In this document: piece after piece, positions 45,919 through 54,099 of the stretch | Layout of the letters: each line of letters opens with the position of its first letter | Position numbering within the stretch: position 1 is the first letter of the stretch | Assembly (NCBI GenBank): GCA_031395645.1 | Contig: JANNJM010000019.1 | Location: 1 to 55,428 of the forward strand | Direction of reading: 5' to 3' | DNA: 55,428 nt | Source of the DNA: SHZI01 sp031395645 | GTDB lineage: Bacteria > Pseudomonadota > Gammaproteobacteria > Steroidobacterales > GCA-2729495 | Notes under the pieces: generated by a model | Databases searched by the model: none | Told to the model about the DNA's origin: nothing | Seen by the model: only the letters and a program-made list of their open reading frames with translations | Translations under genes and position numbers: made by a program

Positions 45919-48321
45919 ATGCACGCCATCGCCATGCCCACCAGGGTTTCACTGTTAATCGTCGCCGCGTTGTTACTGACCGCGTGCGGCAGCCCCGAAA
46001 AGCGCGCCGCGGACTACCTGGTCAAAGCCCAGGCGCTCTACGACGCGGGGGACTACGTGAACGCCCGGCTGGAAGCGCAGAACGCCGCACAGGTAGCGCC
46101 AAAGGACGCCAAGGCCCGCTACCTGCTGGCCCTGGTTGCCGAGCAGAACAAGGAATACCAGCAGATGTTTGGTCATCTGCTGGTGGCCGTGGATGGCGAC
46201 CCGAGCAATGTCGAGGCGCGCCTCAAGCTTGCCACGCTGTATTTCCTGGGCCAGTCCTGGGAAGACGCCGCCAAGCAGGCCGCTGAACTGCTGAAGCTCG
46301 CGCCCAACGATGCCCGCGTCCACCTGCTGCAGGGTCGCGTGCTGATCCAGAAGGGCGACCGGGAGGGGGGGCTCGCTGAAATTGCCACGGCCCGCAAGCT
46401 TGATCCCGACAACGTCGACGGCATCCTGCTGCAGTCGGCTGCGGACGCCATCGAGGGCCTCGACAAGGGTCTCGCCACACTCGACTCAGCCATCAAGCGC
46501 CTGCCTTCGGACAAGACCCGCCAGCTCCGCGAACTCCGCGTGATCATGCTGTCGCAGGGCAAGCGCACGGACGAGGTGGAAGCCGGTCTGCGGGAACTGT
46601 CCGTCGATTTTCCCAAGGAGCAGGGTTACCAGTTCCAGCTGGCCCAGTTCTACGCCAGCCAGGGACGCGTGGCGGAAGCCGACACGCTGCTGAAGAAGCT
46701 CACGGAAGTCGACCCCAAGAATGCCGATACGCAACTCGGCTACGTCCAGTTCCTGGCCGGCCAGCGTGATACCGACAAGGCCGAGGCGGCGCTCAAGACC
46801 TTCATCGAACAGAACCCGGATGCCGGGAAGTTGCGCCTGGCGCTTGGCCAGCTCTACGAAACCAGTGATCGCGCGGAGGAGGCCCGCAAGGTGTATGCCG
46901 CCCTCGGCACGCGGGCCCCGAAGAGCGTGGAAGGGCTTGCCGCCCGGAACCGGGTCGCCGCCATCGACGTGCGTGCCGGAAGAATTCCCGCCGGCCGGAC
47001 CCAGGTCGACAGCATCCTGACCGATGCGCCGGACGACGCCAGCGCCCTGTTGCTGCGGTCCGGACTGCAGTATGCAGACGGCAAGTTTGATGATGCCGTC
47101 AGCGACCTCCGGCTCGTCCTGCGCAAAGAGCCCAAGAACGAGCGGGCGTTGCTGCTGCTGGCCCAGGCCTACATCCGCAAGAACGACCTCGTGCTGGCCA
47201 AGGACACCTACCGGCGCCTGCTGGAAGTGGCGCCGGACTCGCCCGACGGTCTCCAGCAGCTCGCGGCCCTGTTCGTCTCTGAAAAGGATTACGCGGATGC
47301 CGAGGCGCTGCTCCGCAAGCGGATGGCCAAGCAACCGGATGACCTGGTCGCGTCCGGACGCCTCGTCGAGGTGCTGATGGCCCAGGGCCAGACTGCCAAG
47401 GCGGAAGAGGAAGCACGGCGCATGCAGGCGCTGACGAACCAGACGGGCGTGGGAGACTTCTCACTCGGTCGGGTGCTGGCCCAGAAGAAAGACTTCGGTG
47501 CCGCGGCTGACGCCTTCAAAAAGTCCGTGGCCGCCCGGGCGGGCGATCCGCTGCCGCTGGAGGGCCTGGTGCGCTCGCTGCTCGCGTCGGGCAAGAGCGG
47601 CGAAGCTATCTCCGTTCTCAATCAGCAACTCGACAACAAGCAGAACGAGCTGTTCTCCAAGTTCCTGCTTGGCGGAATTTACGGCCGCGAAGGTGATCAG
47701 GCCAAGGCGGAGACCTACCTTGAGGATGTGCTCAAGGACAAGCCGGATTCGGTGGTTGCCTGGGGCTCACTGGCCGGGATCTACAAGGAACGGGAAGCCC
47801 GTATCCGCGTCTACGAGAGGGCCGTCAAGGCGCTCCCCGGCAATGAAGAGCTCAATATGCTGCTCGCCACCGAGTTCGAGCAGGGCGGCGAGTTCGACAA
47901 AGCCCTGGCGGTCTACGAAGGCCTCGTCAAGGCCAAGCCGAAGTACGAGCCCGGCATCAACAACCTGGCGGCACTCCTGCTCGACCGGCGGACCGACAAG
48001 GCCAGCCACGCCCGGGCACTCGTGCTTGCCGAGGCCCTCGCGCAATCCGACAACCCGGCCATGCTCGATACCTACGGCTGGGCGCAATACCGGGCAGGCA
48101 AGTTCAACGAAGCCGTCTCCGTGCTCGAGCGTGTGGTCGCCAAGGCCGGCCAGTTCCCGGTGTTTCGTTACCATCTGGGGATGGCCTATCTGAAGGCAGG
48201 CAATCCCGTGGGCGCCAGGCAGCAGCTGAAGGAGGCCGTGGTCGTCGACAAGGCGGGTGGCGACTATCCCGGTCTGGCGGAGGCCCGCACGACCCTGGAT
48301 AAACTTAACAAGCCTTCGTAA
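45919..48321 (+). CDS. prsT: PrsT-type TPR lipoprotein (copy 2)
   Basis: The ATG at 45919 follows GAGG; the frame upstream to 45829 is only read-through of the inverted repeat. The 800-residue product has a lipobox LLTACGS with Cys23 and the same opening as copy 1 (SPEKRAADYLVKAQALYDAGDYVNARLEAQNAAQ). TPR units continue to the C-terminus, which keeps the DTYGWAQYRAGKFNEAV signature. It is expected at the periplasmic face, supporting the exosortase/EPS system. It lies 3' of xrtD2-wecB. Confidence 0.9.
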   Translation: MHAIAMPTRVSLLIVAALLLTACGSPEKRAADYLVKAQALYDAGDYVNARLEAQNAAQVAPKDAKARYLLALVAEQNKEYQQMFGHLLVAVDGDPSNVEARLKLATLYFLGQSWEDAAKQAAELLKLAPNDARVHLLQGRVLIQKGDREGGLAEIATARKLDPDNVDGILLQSAADAIEGLDKGLATLDSAIKRLPSDKTRQLRELRVIMLSQGKRTDEVEAGLRELSVDFPKEQGYQFQLAQFYASQGRVAEADTLLKKLTEVDPKNADTQLGYVQFLAGQRDTDKAEAALKTFIEQNPDAGKLRLALGQLYETSDRAEEARKVYAALGTRAPKSVEGLAARNRVAAIDVRAGRIPAGRTQVDSILTDAPDDASALLLRSGLQYADGKFDDAVSDLRLVLRKEPKNERALLLLAQAYIRKNDLVLAKDTYRRLLEVAPDSPDGLQQLAALFVSEKDYADAEALLRKRMAKQPDDLVASGRLVEVLMAQGQTAKAEEEARRMQALTNQTGVGDFSLGRVLAQKKDFGAAADAFKKSVAARAGDPLPLEGLVRSLLASGKSGEAISVLNQQLDNKQNELFSKFLLGGIYGREGDQAKAETYLEDVLKDKPDSVVAWGSLAGIYKEREARIRVYERAVKALPGNEELNMLLATEFEQGGEFDKALAVYEGLVKAKPKYEPGINNLAALLLDRRTDKASHARALVLAEALAQSDNPAMLDTYGWAQYRAGKFNEAVSVLERVVAKAGQFPVFRYHLGMAYLKAGNPVGARQQLKEAVVVDKAGGDYPGLAEARTTLDKLNKPS

Positions 48322-48334
48322 TGGCAAAGCCCGC

Positions 48335-48592
48335 ATGAAACTCATAGAACACACGCGCACGCCGGCCGCGCGGGCCTGGCTCAAGCGCGAAGTCAGCGAG
48401 CAGAACGAGCGCTACCGGCAGATCTCCCGCTACATCAACGAGGACCTCGCTCCCCGGCGCGAACGCTGGTACGCCGAGTTTCTCGAGCGCATCCAGACGC
48501 GGGGCTACAGCGTGCACTCCGACCAGTTGCGCAGGATTGCTCCGGACGAAGTGCCGAAGAAGCCGAAGCGCAAGACGCGCGTCGTGTATTGA
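48335..48592 (+). CDS. Small basic helical protein, unknown
   Basis: An 85-residue protein from ATG 48335, 13 bases after prsT2. It is highly charged (EHTRTPAARAWLKREVSEQNERYRQISRYINEDL) and predicted mostly helical, ending in a Lys/Arg-rich tail KPKRKTRVVY. No signal peptide or membrane helix. I do not recognise the family. A REP element begins 4 bases after its stop. Confidence 0.6.
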   Translation: MKLIEHTRTPAARAWLKREVSEQNERYRQISRYINEDLAPRRERWYAEFLERIQTRGYSVHSDQLRRIAPDEVPKKPKRKTRVVY

Positions 48593-48596
48593 TCAG

Positions 48597-48619
48597 GTAG
48601 GAGCGCCTTCAGGCGCGAC
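48597..48619 (+). repeat. REP element, copy a
   Basis: GTAGGAGCGCCTTCAGGCGC plus GAC, with a GCGCC/GGCGC hairpin. It fills the gap before the CoA-transferase start at 48628, leaving only 8 bases, so its hairpin could affect translation of that gene. The same unit recurs at 51282, 51838, 51891 (inverted) and 55382. Confidence 0.88.
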
Positions 48620-48627
48620 CCCGACTC

Positions 48628-49824
48628 ATGCCCGGTCCCCTTGCTGGCGTCAAGATTCTCGAACTCACGAGCGTGGTTCTCGGCCCCTGGGCCTGCCAGA
48701 TGCTGGCGGACATGGGCGCAGACGTGATCAAGATCGAACCGCCGCGTGGGGACAGCAATCGCACCCTCGGCGCGTATCGCAACCCGGGCATGGCGGCGCT
48801 GTACCTGACCTGCAACCGCAACAAGCGCAGCATCGTGCTGGACCTGAAGCAGCCGGCCGCGAAGGCGGTGGTTCTGCAGCTCGTGAAGTCGGTCGATGTG
48901 GTCGTCCACAATAACCGTCCCCAGGTGATGACCAAGCTGGGCCTCGACTACCCGGCGCTCAGGGCCGTCAACCCCCGCGTGATCTACTGCGGCACCTACG
49001 GCTATGGCAAGGAGGGCCCCTACGGCGCCCGCGGCGCGCTGGACGATTCGATCCAGGCCGTCAGCGGCATTGCCATGCTGAACGAGATGGTGCTCGGCGA
49101 GCCCCGTTACCTGCCAACCGTCGTCTGCGACAAGACGACGGCCATGCAGGTGGTGTCTGCCGTGACCGCCGCGCTCTATCACCGCGAGCGCAGCGGCGAG
49201 GGCCAAGAAATCGAAGTGCCGATGTTCGAGACCATGGTGTACTACACGATGGCCGAGCACCTGTGGGGCATGACCTTCGAACCGCCAATCGGCGGCCCCG
49301 GCTACACGCGGCTGATGAGCCACCACCGCAAGCCCTACAAGACTCTCGATGGGTATATCGCGATCCTGCCGTACCTGGACGCGCACTGGGAAAGCTTCTG
49401 CAAGCTCACCGGCCACGAGGAACTGCTGGCCGATCCGCGCTTCACCACGCTGACGACGCGCGTGAACAATATCGACGACACCTATCAGGAGACGGCGAAG
49501 ATCATGCGCACCCGCACCACGGGCGAGTGGCTCGGGATCTTCAGCACGTCCAGTGTGCCGACCAACATGGTCAACACCCTCGAAGACCTGAAGGACGATC
49601 CGCACCTGAAGGCCGTGGGCTTCTGGCAGGACGTGGAGCACCCGACGGAAGGCCGGCTGCGCATGACGCGCTTCCCCGTCACCTTCTCGAAGACGCCCGC
49701 CGACGTGCGGCGCCTGCCACCGAGGCTCGGCGAGCACACCGCGGAGGTGCTGAAGGAAGCGGGCTATGACGACGCGGCAATTGCGGCGTTGCTGAAGTCA
49801 AAGGCCGCTGCTTCCTCCTCGTGA
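48628..49824 (+). CDS. CaiB/BaiF family CoA-transferase (family III)
   Basis: A 398-residue family III CoA-transferase with GVKILELTSVVLGPWACQMLADMGADVIKIEPP at the N-terminus, ITY-like YCGTYGYGKEGPYGARGALDDSIQAVSG with the catalytic Asp at about 148, and the C-terminal PRLGEHTAEVLKEAGYDD. It moves CoA between carboxylic acids through an aspartyl-CoA intermediate. Nothing adjacent identifies the substrate. A REP hairpin sits directly before the start codon, and no clear ribosome site is seen. Confidence 0.92.
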   Translation: MPGPLAGVKILELTSVVLGPWACQMLADMGADVIKIEPPRGDSNRTLGAYRNPGMAALYLTCNRNKRSIVLDLKQPAAKAVVLQLVKSVDVVVHNNRPQVMTKLGLDYPALRAVNPRVIYCGTYGYGKEGPYGARGALDDSIQAVSGIAMLNEMVLGEPRYLPTVVCDKTTAMQVVSAVTAALYHRERSGEGQEIEVPMFETMVYYTMAEHLWGMTFEPPIGGPGYTRLMSHHRKPYKTLDGYIAILPYLDAHWESFCKLTGHEELLADPRFTTLTTRVNNIDDTYQETAKIMRTRTTGEWLGIFSTSSVPTNMVNTLEDLKDDPHLKAVGFWQDVEHPTEGRLRMTRFPVTFSKTPADVRRLPPRLGEHTAEVLKEAGYDDAAIAALLKSKAAASSS

Positions 49825-49982
49825 TGCCGGGCGCCGCGCGCTCTCCGATTTCCCTAAGAAATCGTCACTTTTGCGGCGTGTGGTCAGTGCCTACGGGCAT
49901 TAGTGTCCAGGCATGCGGTCTGGAATCGCGAGATGCTACAGCCTAGACTGCTGGTCACTCCCCGAACCGGAGATCGTCGCTC

Positions 49983-50177
49983 ATGGCTTCCGTCATCAAG
50001 ACCGCCAAGCAGCAAGCCCACGAACTCCTGGCGCGGCTACCCGACGACGCCAGCTGGGACGACGTCGTGTATCAGATGGCCGCGCGCCGGTCGATCGAGC
50101 GCGGGCTGGCCGACGTTCGGGCCGGCCGGGGGACCGACCTGAGGGACATCCGCTCGGAATTCGGTCTTCCCGACTAA
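49983..50177 (+). CDS. ParD/antitoxin-like small protein
   Basis: A 64-residue protein (MASVIKTAKQQAHELLARLPDDASWDDVVYQMAARRSIERGLADVRAGR) like the antitoxins paired with RelE/ParE toxins: a short N-terminal region followed by LPDDASWDDVVYQMAARRSIERGLAD, a pattern common in that group. The toxin frame that follows is internally deleted, so this antitoxin now lacks a working partner. Confidence 0.72.
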   Translation: MASVIKTAKQQAHELLARLPDDASWDDVVYQMAARRSIERGLADVRAGRGTDLRDIRSEFGLPD

Positions 50178-50365
50178 GGATCCGCTTTACGCCCGAAGCC
50201 AGGGAGCGGCTACTCAAAGTTCCTGAGTTCAACCTGGACGAATTCCGCCAGCTGCTGGTTCGACCGTACCGGGTCATCTACCGGATAAATCACGATTCAA
50301 TATTGGTGATATCGATATTGCACTATCGCCAACAACTGCCTGGAGATCTCCTTATCAGGCATTGA
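50174..50365 (+). pseudogene. Remnant of a RelE/ParE-type toxin, internally deleted
   Basis: The frame reads RIRFTPEARERLLKVPEFNLDEFRQLLVRPYRVIYRINHDSILVISILHYRQQLP. The first and last parts match a ParE toxin (FTPEAR...; PYRVIYRI...ILHYRQ), but the helical middle of about 35 residues is missing and no start codon lies near the antitoxin stop. It is best read as a dead toxin. Its end overlaps the convergent amidohydrolase by 11 bases. Confidence 0.65.
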
Positions 50366-51227
50366 GCCCGTAGATTTTGAGCACGTTGTCCCGCATCAGC
50401 TTGCGCCGGACTTCGGGCTTGAAGCCGAGTGCATCGATGTCCTGCACGGTGCGGGCGAATGGCAGCACCGGGAAGTCGGTGCCGAAGAACACCTTGTCCT
50501 GGCCCTGGGTGTTGATGTACCGCCTGAAGCTCTCGGGCCAGTACTTCGGCCGGTGGGCGTCGCAGCCGATGAAGACGTTGGCGTGCTTCCAGGCCATGGC
50601 GATCATCTCGTCGTGCCACGGAATCCCGACGTGGATGCCGAGCAGCTTCAGTTCGGGGAAATCGCAGGCGACGCTGTCCAGGCTGATCGGCCGGCCGACG
50701 CTGCGGCACGGGAAATCGGGCGCGTAGATCATCGATTGCCCCACCTGCATCTGGATGGGGATGCCGAGCTCGCAGCACTTCGTATAGAAGGGATAGTTCT
50801 TGGCGTGGTCGGGCGCCAGCTCGAACCAGTGCGGGTAGAGGTGGGCGCCGATGAACCCCAGGTTCTTCACGGCGTGCTCCAGTTCGCGCACGCCCTTCAT
50901 CCCGGTGTAGGGGTCGATGCCAGCCAGGCCGTGGAAGCGCTTCGGGTATTTCGCGACCGCCCGCGCCACGATCTCGTAGGGCATGTGGTAGCAGCCGGGG
51001 AGGCCGGGGCGCCCGGAACGCGCCGCGATCAGGAAAGCCCGCTCGATGCCGGCCGCGTCGAGCTGCTCCAGCATGCCCTCGAGCGACAGCCCCTTCGAGA
51101 CCGTGCCCTCATCCGCGTTCATTTTCCCTGAGAAGAAGCCGGGACCCCAGTTCGGCCGCTGGGCCAGCGCCTCGTCGGTCCAGATGTTCACGACGGCGTC
51201 GATGGCCTGGTAGTCCTGCGTGCTCAT
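50355..51227 (-). CDS. Amidohydrolase_2 family protein lacking the N-terminal HxH
   Basis: The 290-residue protein belongs to the amidohydrolase-2 (ACMSD-like decarboxylase/hydrolase) group: HLYPHWFE, GIHVGIPWHDEM and FFGTDFPVLPF supply the later metal-site His and Asp. The first strand reads AIDAVVNIWTDEA where the family usually has DAHxHIW, so both first-strand metal His residues are replaced by Val and Asn. It may hold its metal differently or not at all. The gene stands alone. Confidence 0.85.
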   Translation of the reverse strand: MSTQDYQAIDAVVNIWTDEALAQRPNWGPGFFSGKMNADEGTVSKGLSLEGMLEQLDAAGIERAFLIAARSGRPGLPGCYHMPYEIVARAVAKYPKRFHGLAGIDPYTGMKGVRELEHAVKNLGFIGAHLYPHWFELAPDHAKNYPFYTKCCELGIPIQMQVGQSMIYAPDFPCRSVGRPISLDSVACDFPELKLLGIHVGIPWHDEMIAMAWKHANVFIGCDAHRPKYWPESFRRYINTQGQDKVFFGTDFPVLPFARTVQDIDALGFKPEVRRKLMRDNVLKIYGLNA

Positions 51228-51281
51228 GGGCGGGGTCCGCTGGGCTGAAGTGGGGCCCGCATTGTAATTGCAGAAGCGTCC

Positions 51282-51304
51282 GTAGGAGCGCCTTCAGGCG
51301 CGAC
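51282..51304 (+). repeat. REP element, copy b
   Basis: A single unit GTAGGAGCGCCTTCAGGCGC plus GAC between the amidohydrolase start (51227) and the winged-helix gene (51387). Confidence 0.88.
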
Positions 51305-51386
51305 CGTCCGCGCTCAGGGAGGGCTTCTGGACCAAATCCTCACACTGAGGTTATAAAACCTCCAGAAGAGGTTTGCGGAGATCGGC

Positions 51387-51665
51387 ATGCTGCAGGCAGT
51401 ACTCGGGTCGACAACTCGCGAACGGGTTCTCATATTCATCCTGGCGCGGGAACGCGGGTACGGAACGGAAATCAGTCAGTTCTATGGCGTGGACGTCGCC
51501 CCCGTCCAGAAGCAGCTGGAGAGGCTGGAAACTGGCGGCGTACTCGTCTGCGAGAGGGTTGGCCGCACGCGCGTCTACAGCTTCAATCCCCGCTTCCCTT
51601 TCCGTACCGAATTGCTGGCGCTCCTACAACGTCAGACATGGTGGTACTCTTTCACCCTGTCTTAG
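51387..51665 (+). CDS. Small winged-helix DNA-binding protein
   Basis: A 92-residue protein starting at ATG 51387 after GGAG. The whole chain reads as one winged-helix domain: TTRERVLIFILARERGYGTEISQFYGVDVAPVQKQLERLETGGVLVCERVGRTRVYSFNPRFPF, with GTEISQFYGVDVAPVQKQLERLE as helix-turn-helix and the wing after it, as in small ArsR/MarR-like regulators. No ligand domain. Its TAG stop (51663-51665) is the first part of the TPP riboswitch, so it may be linked to thiamine uptake, or only adjacent. Confidence 0.78.
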   Translation: MLQAVLGSTTRERVLIFILARERGYGTEISQFYGVDVAPVQKQLERLETGGVLVCERVGRTRVYSFNPRFPFRTELLALLQRQTWWYSFTLS

Positions 51666-51752
51666 GGGTGGCCTGGGCGCCTTCTGCCCGGCCTGAGATC
51701 CGTCAAGGGAACCCTCTGAACCTGATCCGGCTAGTACCGGCGTAGGGACAAG
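51663..51752 (+). promoter_or_regulatory. TPP (THI-box) riboswitch
   Basis: The conserved aptamer parts appear in order: GGGGTG (51665-51670), GGCCTGAGAT (51690-51699), AACCCTCTGAACCTGATCCGG (about 51710-51730), and CTAGTACCGGCGTAGGGA (about 51731-51748). This binds thiamine pyrophosphate and should repress the downstream thiamine uptake genes. CACCCC (51767-51772) just after the aptamer is complementary to GGGGTG (51665-51670), which could form the switching partner. Confidence 0.93.
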
Positions 51753-51818
51753 ACGCGCGTCTGTCGCACCCCTTTCGCCATTGCATTGCCGGATCGTCCG
51801 TTGCTGGAGATCCGGGGA

Positions 51819-54065
51819 ATGGTTTTTGTCGTAAACCGTAGGAGCGCCTTCAGGCGCGACCGGCCCGACCGGCCCGACTGGAAAAGGGGATCGCGCCTGA
51901 AGGCGCTCCTACAGACGCTCCTACTGGTGGTTTCGGGTCCCGTTCTGGCCGCGCCCGTCCCGGAAGTGGTCGTGGTTGCGTCCGCACTGCGCGAGGCTCC
52001 GCTCGCCACCGTGCCGGCCAGCATCACGGTGCTCGACCCGACGACCATCCAGCGAGCCTCCGTTCAGCATTTCGAGGAGCTGACACCGCTCGTACCGAAT
52101 CTGAACTGGAGCGGGGAGGGCTCACGTGCCCGCTACTTCCAGATTCGCGGGACCGGTGAACTGGAGCAGTACGAAGGCGCGCCAAATGCCTCGGTCGGCT
52201 TTGTCGTCGACGATATCGACTTCTCGGATCTCGGCGGCGTTGCGACCACCTTCGATGCCGGCCAGGTTGAAGTCCTGCGCGGACCCCAGGGCACACGCTA
52301 CGGGGCCAATGCGCTCGCCGGGCTCATCTTCGTGCGGACGGCCGACCCGGAGTCGATACCACGGGTAGCACTGACCGCGACCGGCGGCAGCGATGGCACC
52401 CGGGCGCTCGGCGGCATGGCCACCGGTCCCGTGCCCGGCGCTGCTGACGAGCTGAGCTACCGGGTGGCTGTCCAGCGCTACCAGGCTGACGGCTTTCGTC
52501 GCAATGCGTTTCTCGGGCGCGATGACACCTCGGATCAGGATGAGCTTACTGCCCGCGTGAAGCTCCGCTGGCAACCCGGCGAGCGCCTGGACGCTCAGCT
52601 GACCGCATTCCACGTCGACCTCGACAACGGCTACGACGACTTCGCCATCGACAATGGCTACACCACCTACTCCGACAAGCCCGGGCGCGACACGCAGGTC
52701 ACGGACGCAGCGGCGCTGCGCGTGACGGTCGGTCTGGGAGATGCCGTCGACCTGGTGAGCATTTCAGGCGTTGCGCGCTCGGACATTGGCTTCAGCTTCG
52801 ATGCGGACTGGGGTAACGACGACTATTGGGGCCAGGTCTACGATTACACTCAGGCCTTCGCTCGCCAGCGGCGTACGTTGAACCAGGAATTCCGCCTGGT
52901 CTCCACACCCTCTGGACGGCTGTTCGGCGCTGACTGGGTGCTGGGTCTCTACGCACTGGATCTGGACGAGAGCAATGCGCGCGAGGACCGTGGCGAATTC
53001 TGCGACGCGCGGCCCTGCCCGGCGCTTAGCGCCGACAAGGACGTGCGGAGCACCTTTAAGGCCACGAGCGTCGCGGCCTTCGGGCTGCTGGAAATCCCGC
53101 TGGCGCCTGATACCCGCCTGGCCCTCGGGCTGCGTTGGGAGGTGCGGGACGCCGACTACGCGGACGCCACGGTCGATCGGGTGGTGGCGCCGGCTCCGGC
53201 AGCGGACTGCGAACTGACAGCACCCGATGCCCGCGACTGTCGCTTCAGCGATCGGGACCCATTGTGGGGTGGGGAACTGACCCTCACGCAGGCGCTGACC
53301 CCGGCGATACAGAGCTGGGCCCGCATCGCGCGGGGCTACAAGGCGGGAGGCTTCAATCCGGGTATCGCCGGCTTCAACGGTGTGTCCGCCACGGATCTCG
53401 CCTTTGGGCCGGAGTCGCTCTGGAACTACGAGCTTGGCCTGCGTTACGGACCGGCCACAGGTCGAGTCGCCGTCAACGCCAGCGTTTTCCTGCAGGAACG
53501 CAGCGACCTGCAACTCAAACTGCCGGTAAATTTCCTGACCGGCGACCCCACGGCGTTCGTGTTCTTTACGGAGAACGCGGAGCGTGCCCGCACCCAGGGT
53601 GTGGAGCTCGAGGGCACCTGGCAGGCACTGGACACGCTGACGCTGGGTGCCAGCCTCGGACTGCTGGACACGGAGATCCGGCGTTTCGACACTTCCACGG
53701 CGTTGGTCGGCCGGGACCTGGCCCATGCCCCACGCTACAACTATGCCCTCCAGGGTACCTGGCGTCCCGGCCGGGGCTGGTTCCTGCGCGCGGACTACAG
53801 CGGCAAGGATCGCTATTTCATCGACTACTGCCAGGCCGCCGACTGCAACGATCCGGAAACCAGCGCCTATCAGCTGCTCGGCCTGCGTGCCGGCCGCGAG
53901 TGGGGCGCCTGGTCCGTCGAGGCCTGGTGCCGGAACGTGCTGGACAGGCAATACGCGGTGCGCGGCTTCTACTTCGGCAACGAACCGCCAGCTTTCGAAC
54001 CGACCCTCTACACCCGGCTCGGCGATCCCCGCCAGGCTGGCCTGACCGTAAGCTACCGCCTGTAG
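51819..54065 (+). CDS. TonB-dependent outer-membrane receptor, probably for thiamine
   Basis: I chose ATG 51819 (748 residues); a TTG at 51786 is in frame. A signal peptide with a long basic n-region ends ...LLLVVSGPVLA, followed by the plug domain (PEVVVVASALREAPLATVPASITVLD, RGPQGTRYGANALAG) and a beta-barrel ending with the aromatic-type terminus GLTVSYRL. The n-region and part of the hydrophobic core are encoded by an inverted REP pair. The TPP riboswitch upstream and thiamine genes downstream indicate uptake of thiamine or a derivative. The stop codon lies inside a REP-derived hairpin. Confidence 0.9.
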   Translation: MVFVVNRRSAFRRDRPDRPDWKRGSRLKALLQTLLLVVSGPVLAAPVPEVVVVASALREAPLATVPASITVLDPTTIQRASVQHFEELTPLVPNLNWSGEGSRARYFQIRGTGELEQYEGAPNASVGFVVDDIDFSDLGGVATTFDAGQVEVLRGPQGTRYGANALAGLIFVRTADPESIPRVALTATGGSDGTRALGGMATGPVPGAADELSYRVAVQRYQADGFRRNAFLGRDDTSDQDELTARVKLRWQPGERLDAQLTAFHVDLDNGYDDFAIDNGYTTYSDKPGRDTQVTDAAALRVTVGLGDAVDLVSISGVARSDIGFSFDADWGNDDYWGQVYDYTQAFARQRRTLNQEFRLVSTPSGRLFGADWVLGLYALDLDESNAREDRGEFCDARPCPALSADKDVRSTFKATSVAAFGLLEIPLAPDTRLALGLRWEVRDADYADATVDRVVAPAPAADCELTAPDARDCRFSDRDPLWGGELTLTQALTPAIQSWARIARGYKAGGFNPGIAGFNGVSATDLAFGPESLWNYELGLRYGPATGRVAVNASVFLQERSDLQLKLPVNFLTGDPTAFVFFTENAERARTQGVELEGTWQALDTLTLGASLGLLDTEIRRFDTSTALVGRDLAHAPRYNYALQGTWRPGRGWFLRADYSGKDRYFIDYCQAADCNDPETSAYQLLGLRAGREWGAWSVEAWCRNVLDRQYAVRGFYFGNEPPAFEPTLYTRLGDPRQAGLTVSYRL
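51838..51912. repeat. Inverted REP pair (BIME) inside the TonB receptor 5' end
   Basis: REP unit GTAGGAGCGCC... at 51838-51860 and its reverse complement at 51891-51912 flank a 30-base spacer with repeated CGGCCCGAC. A further partial tail (ACGCTCCTAC) follows at 51915-51924. The pair lies in frame inside the signal-peptide-coding region of the receptor gene. Confidence 0.88.
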
Positions 54066-54077
54066 GCGCTCCTACAG
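54060..54077 (+). repeat. REP-derived hairpin over the receptor stop codon
   Basis: CTGTAGG (54060-54066), loop CGCT, CCTACAG (54071-54077) is a perfect 7-bp hairpin containing the TAG stop (54063-54065). GGCGCTCCTACAG matches the tail of the REP unit, so it is a shortened REP. Confidence 0.75.
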
Positions 54078-54099
54078 CGGCCAACAAGGAAAGCACGCG

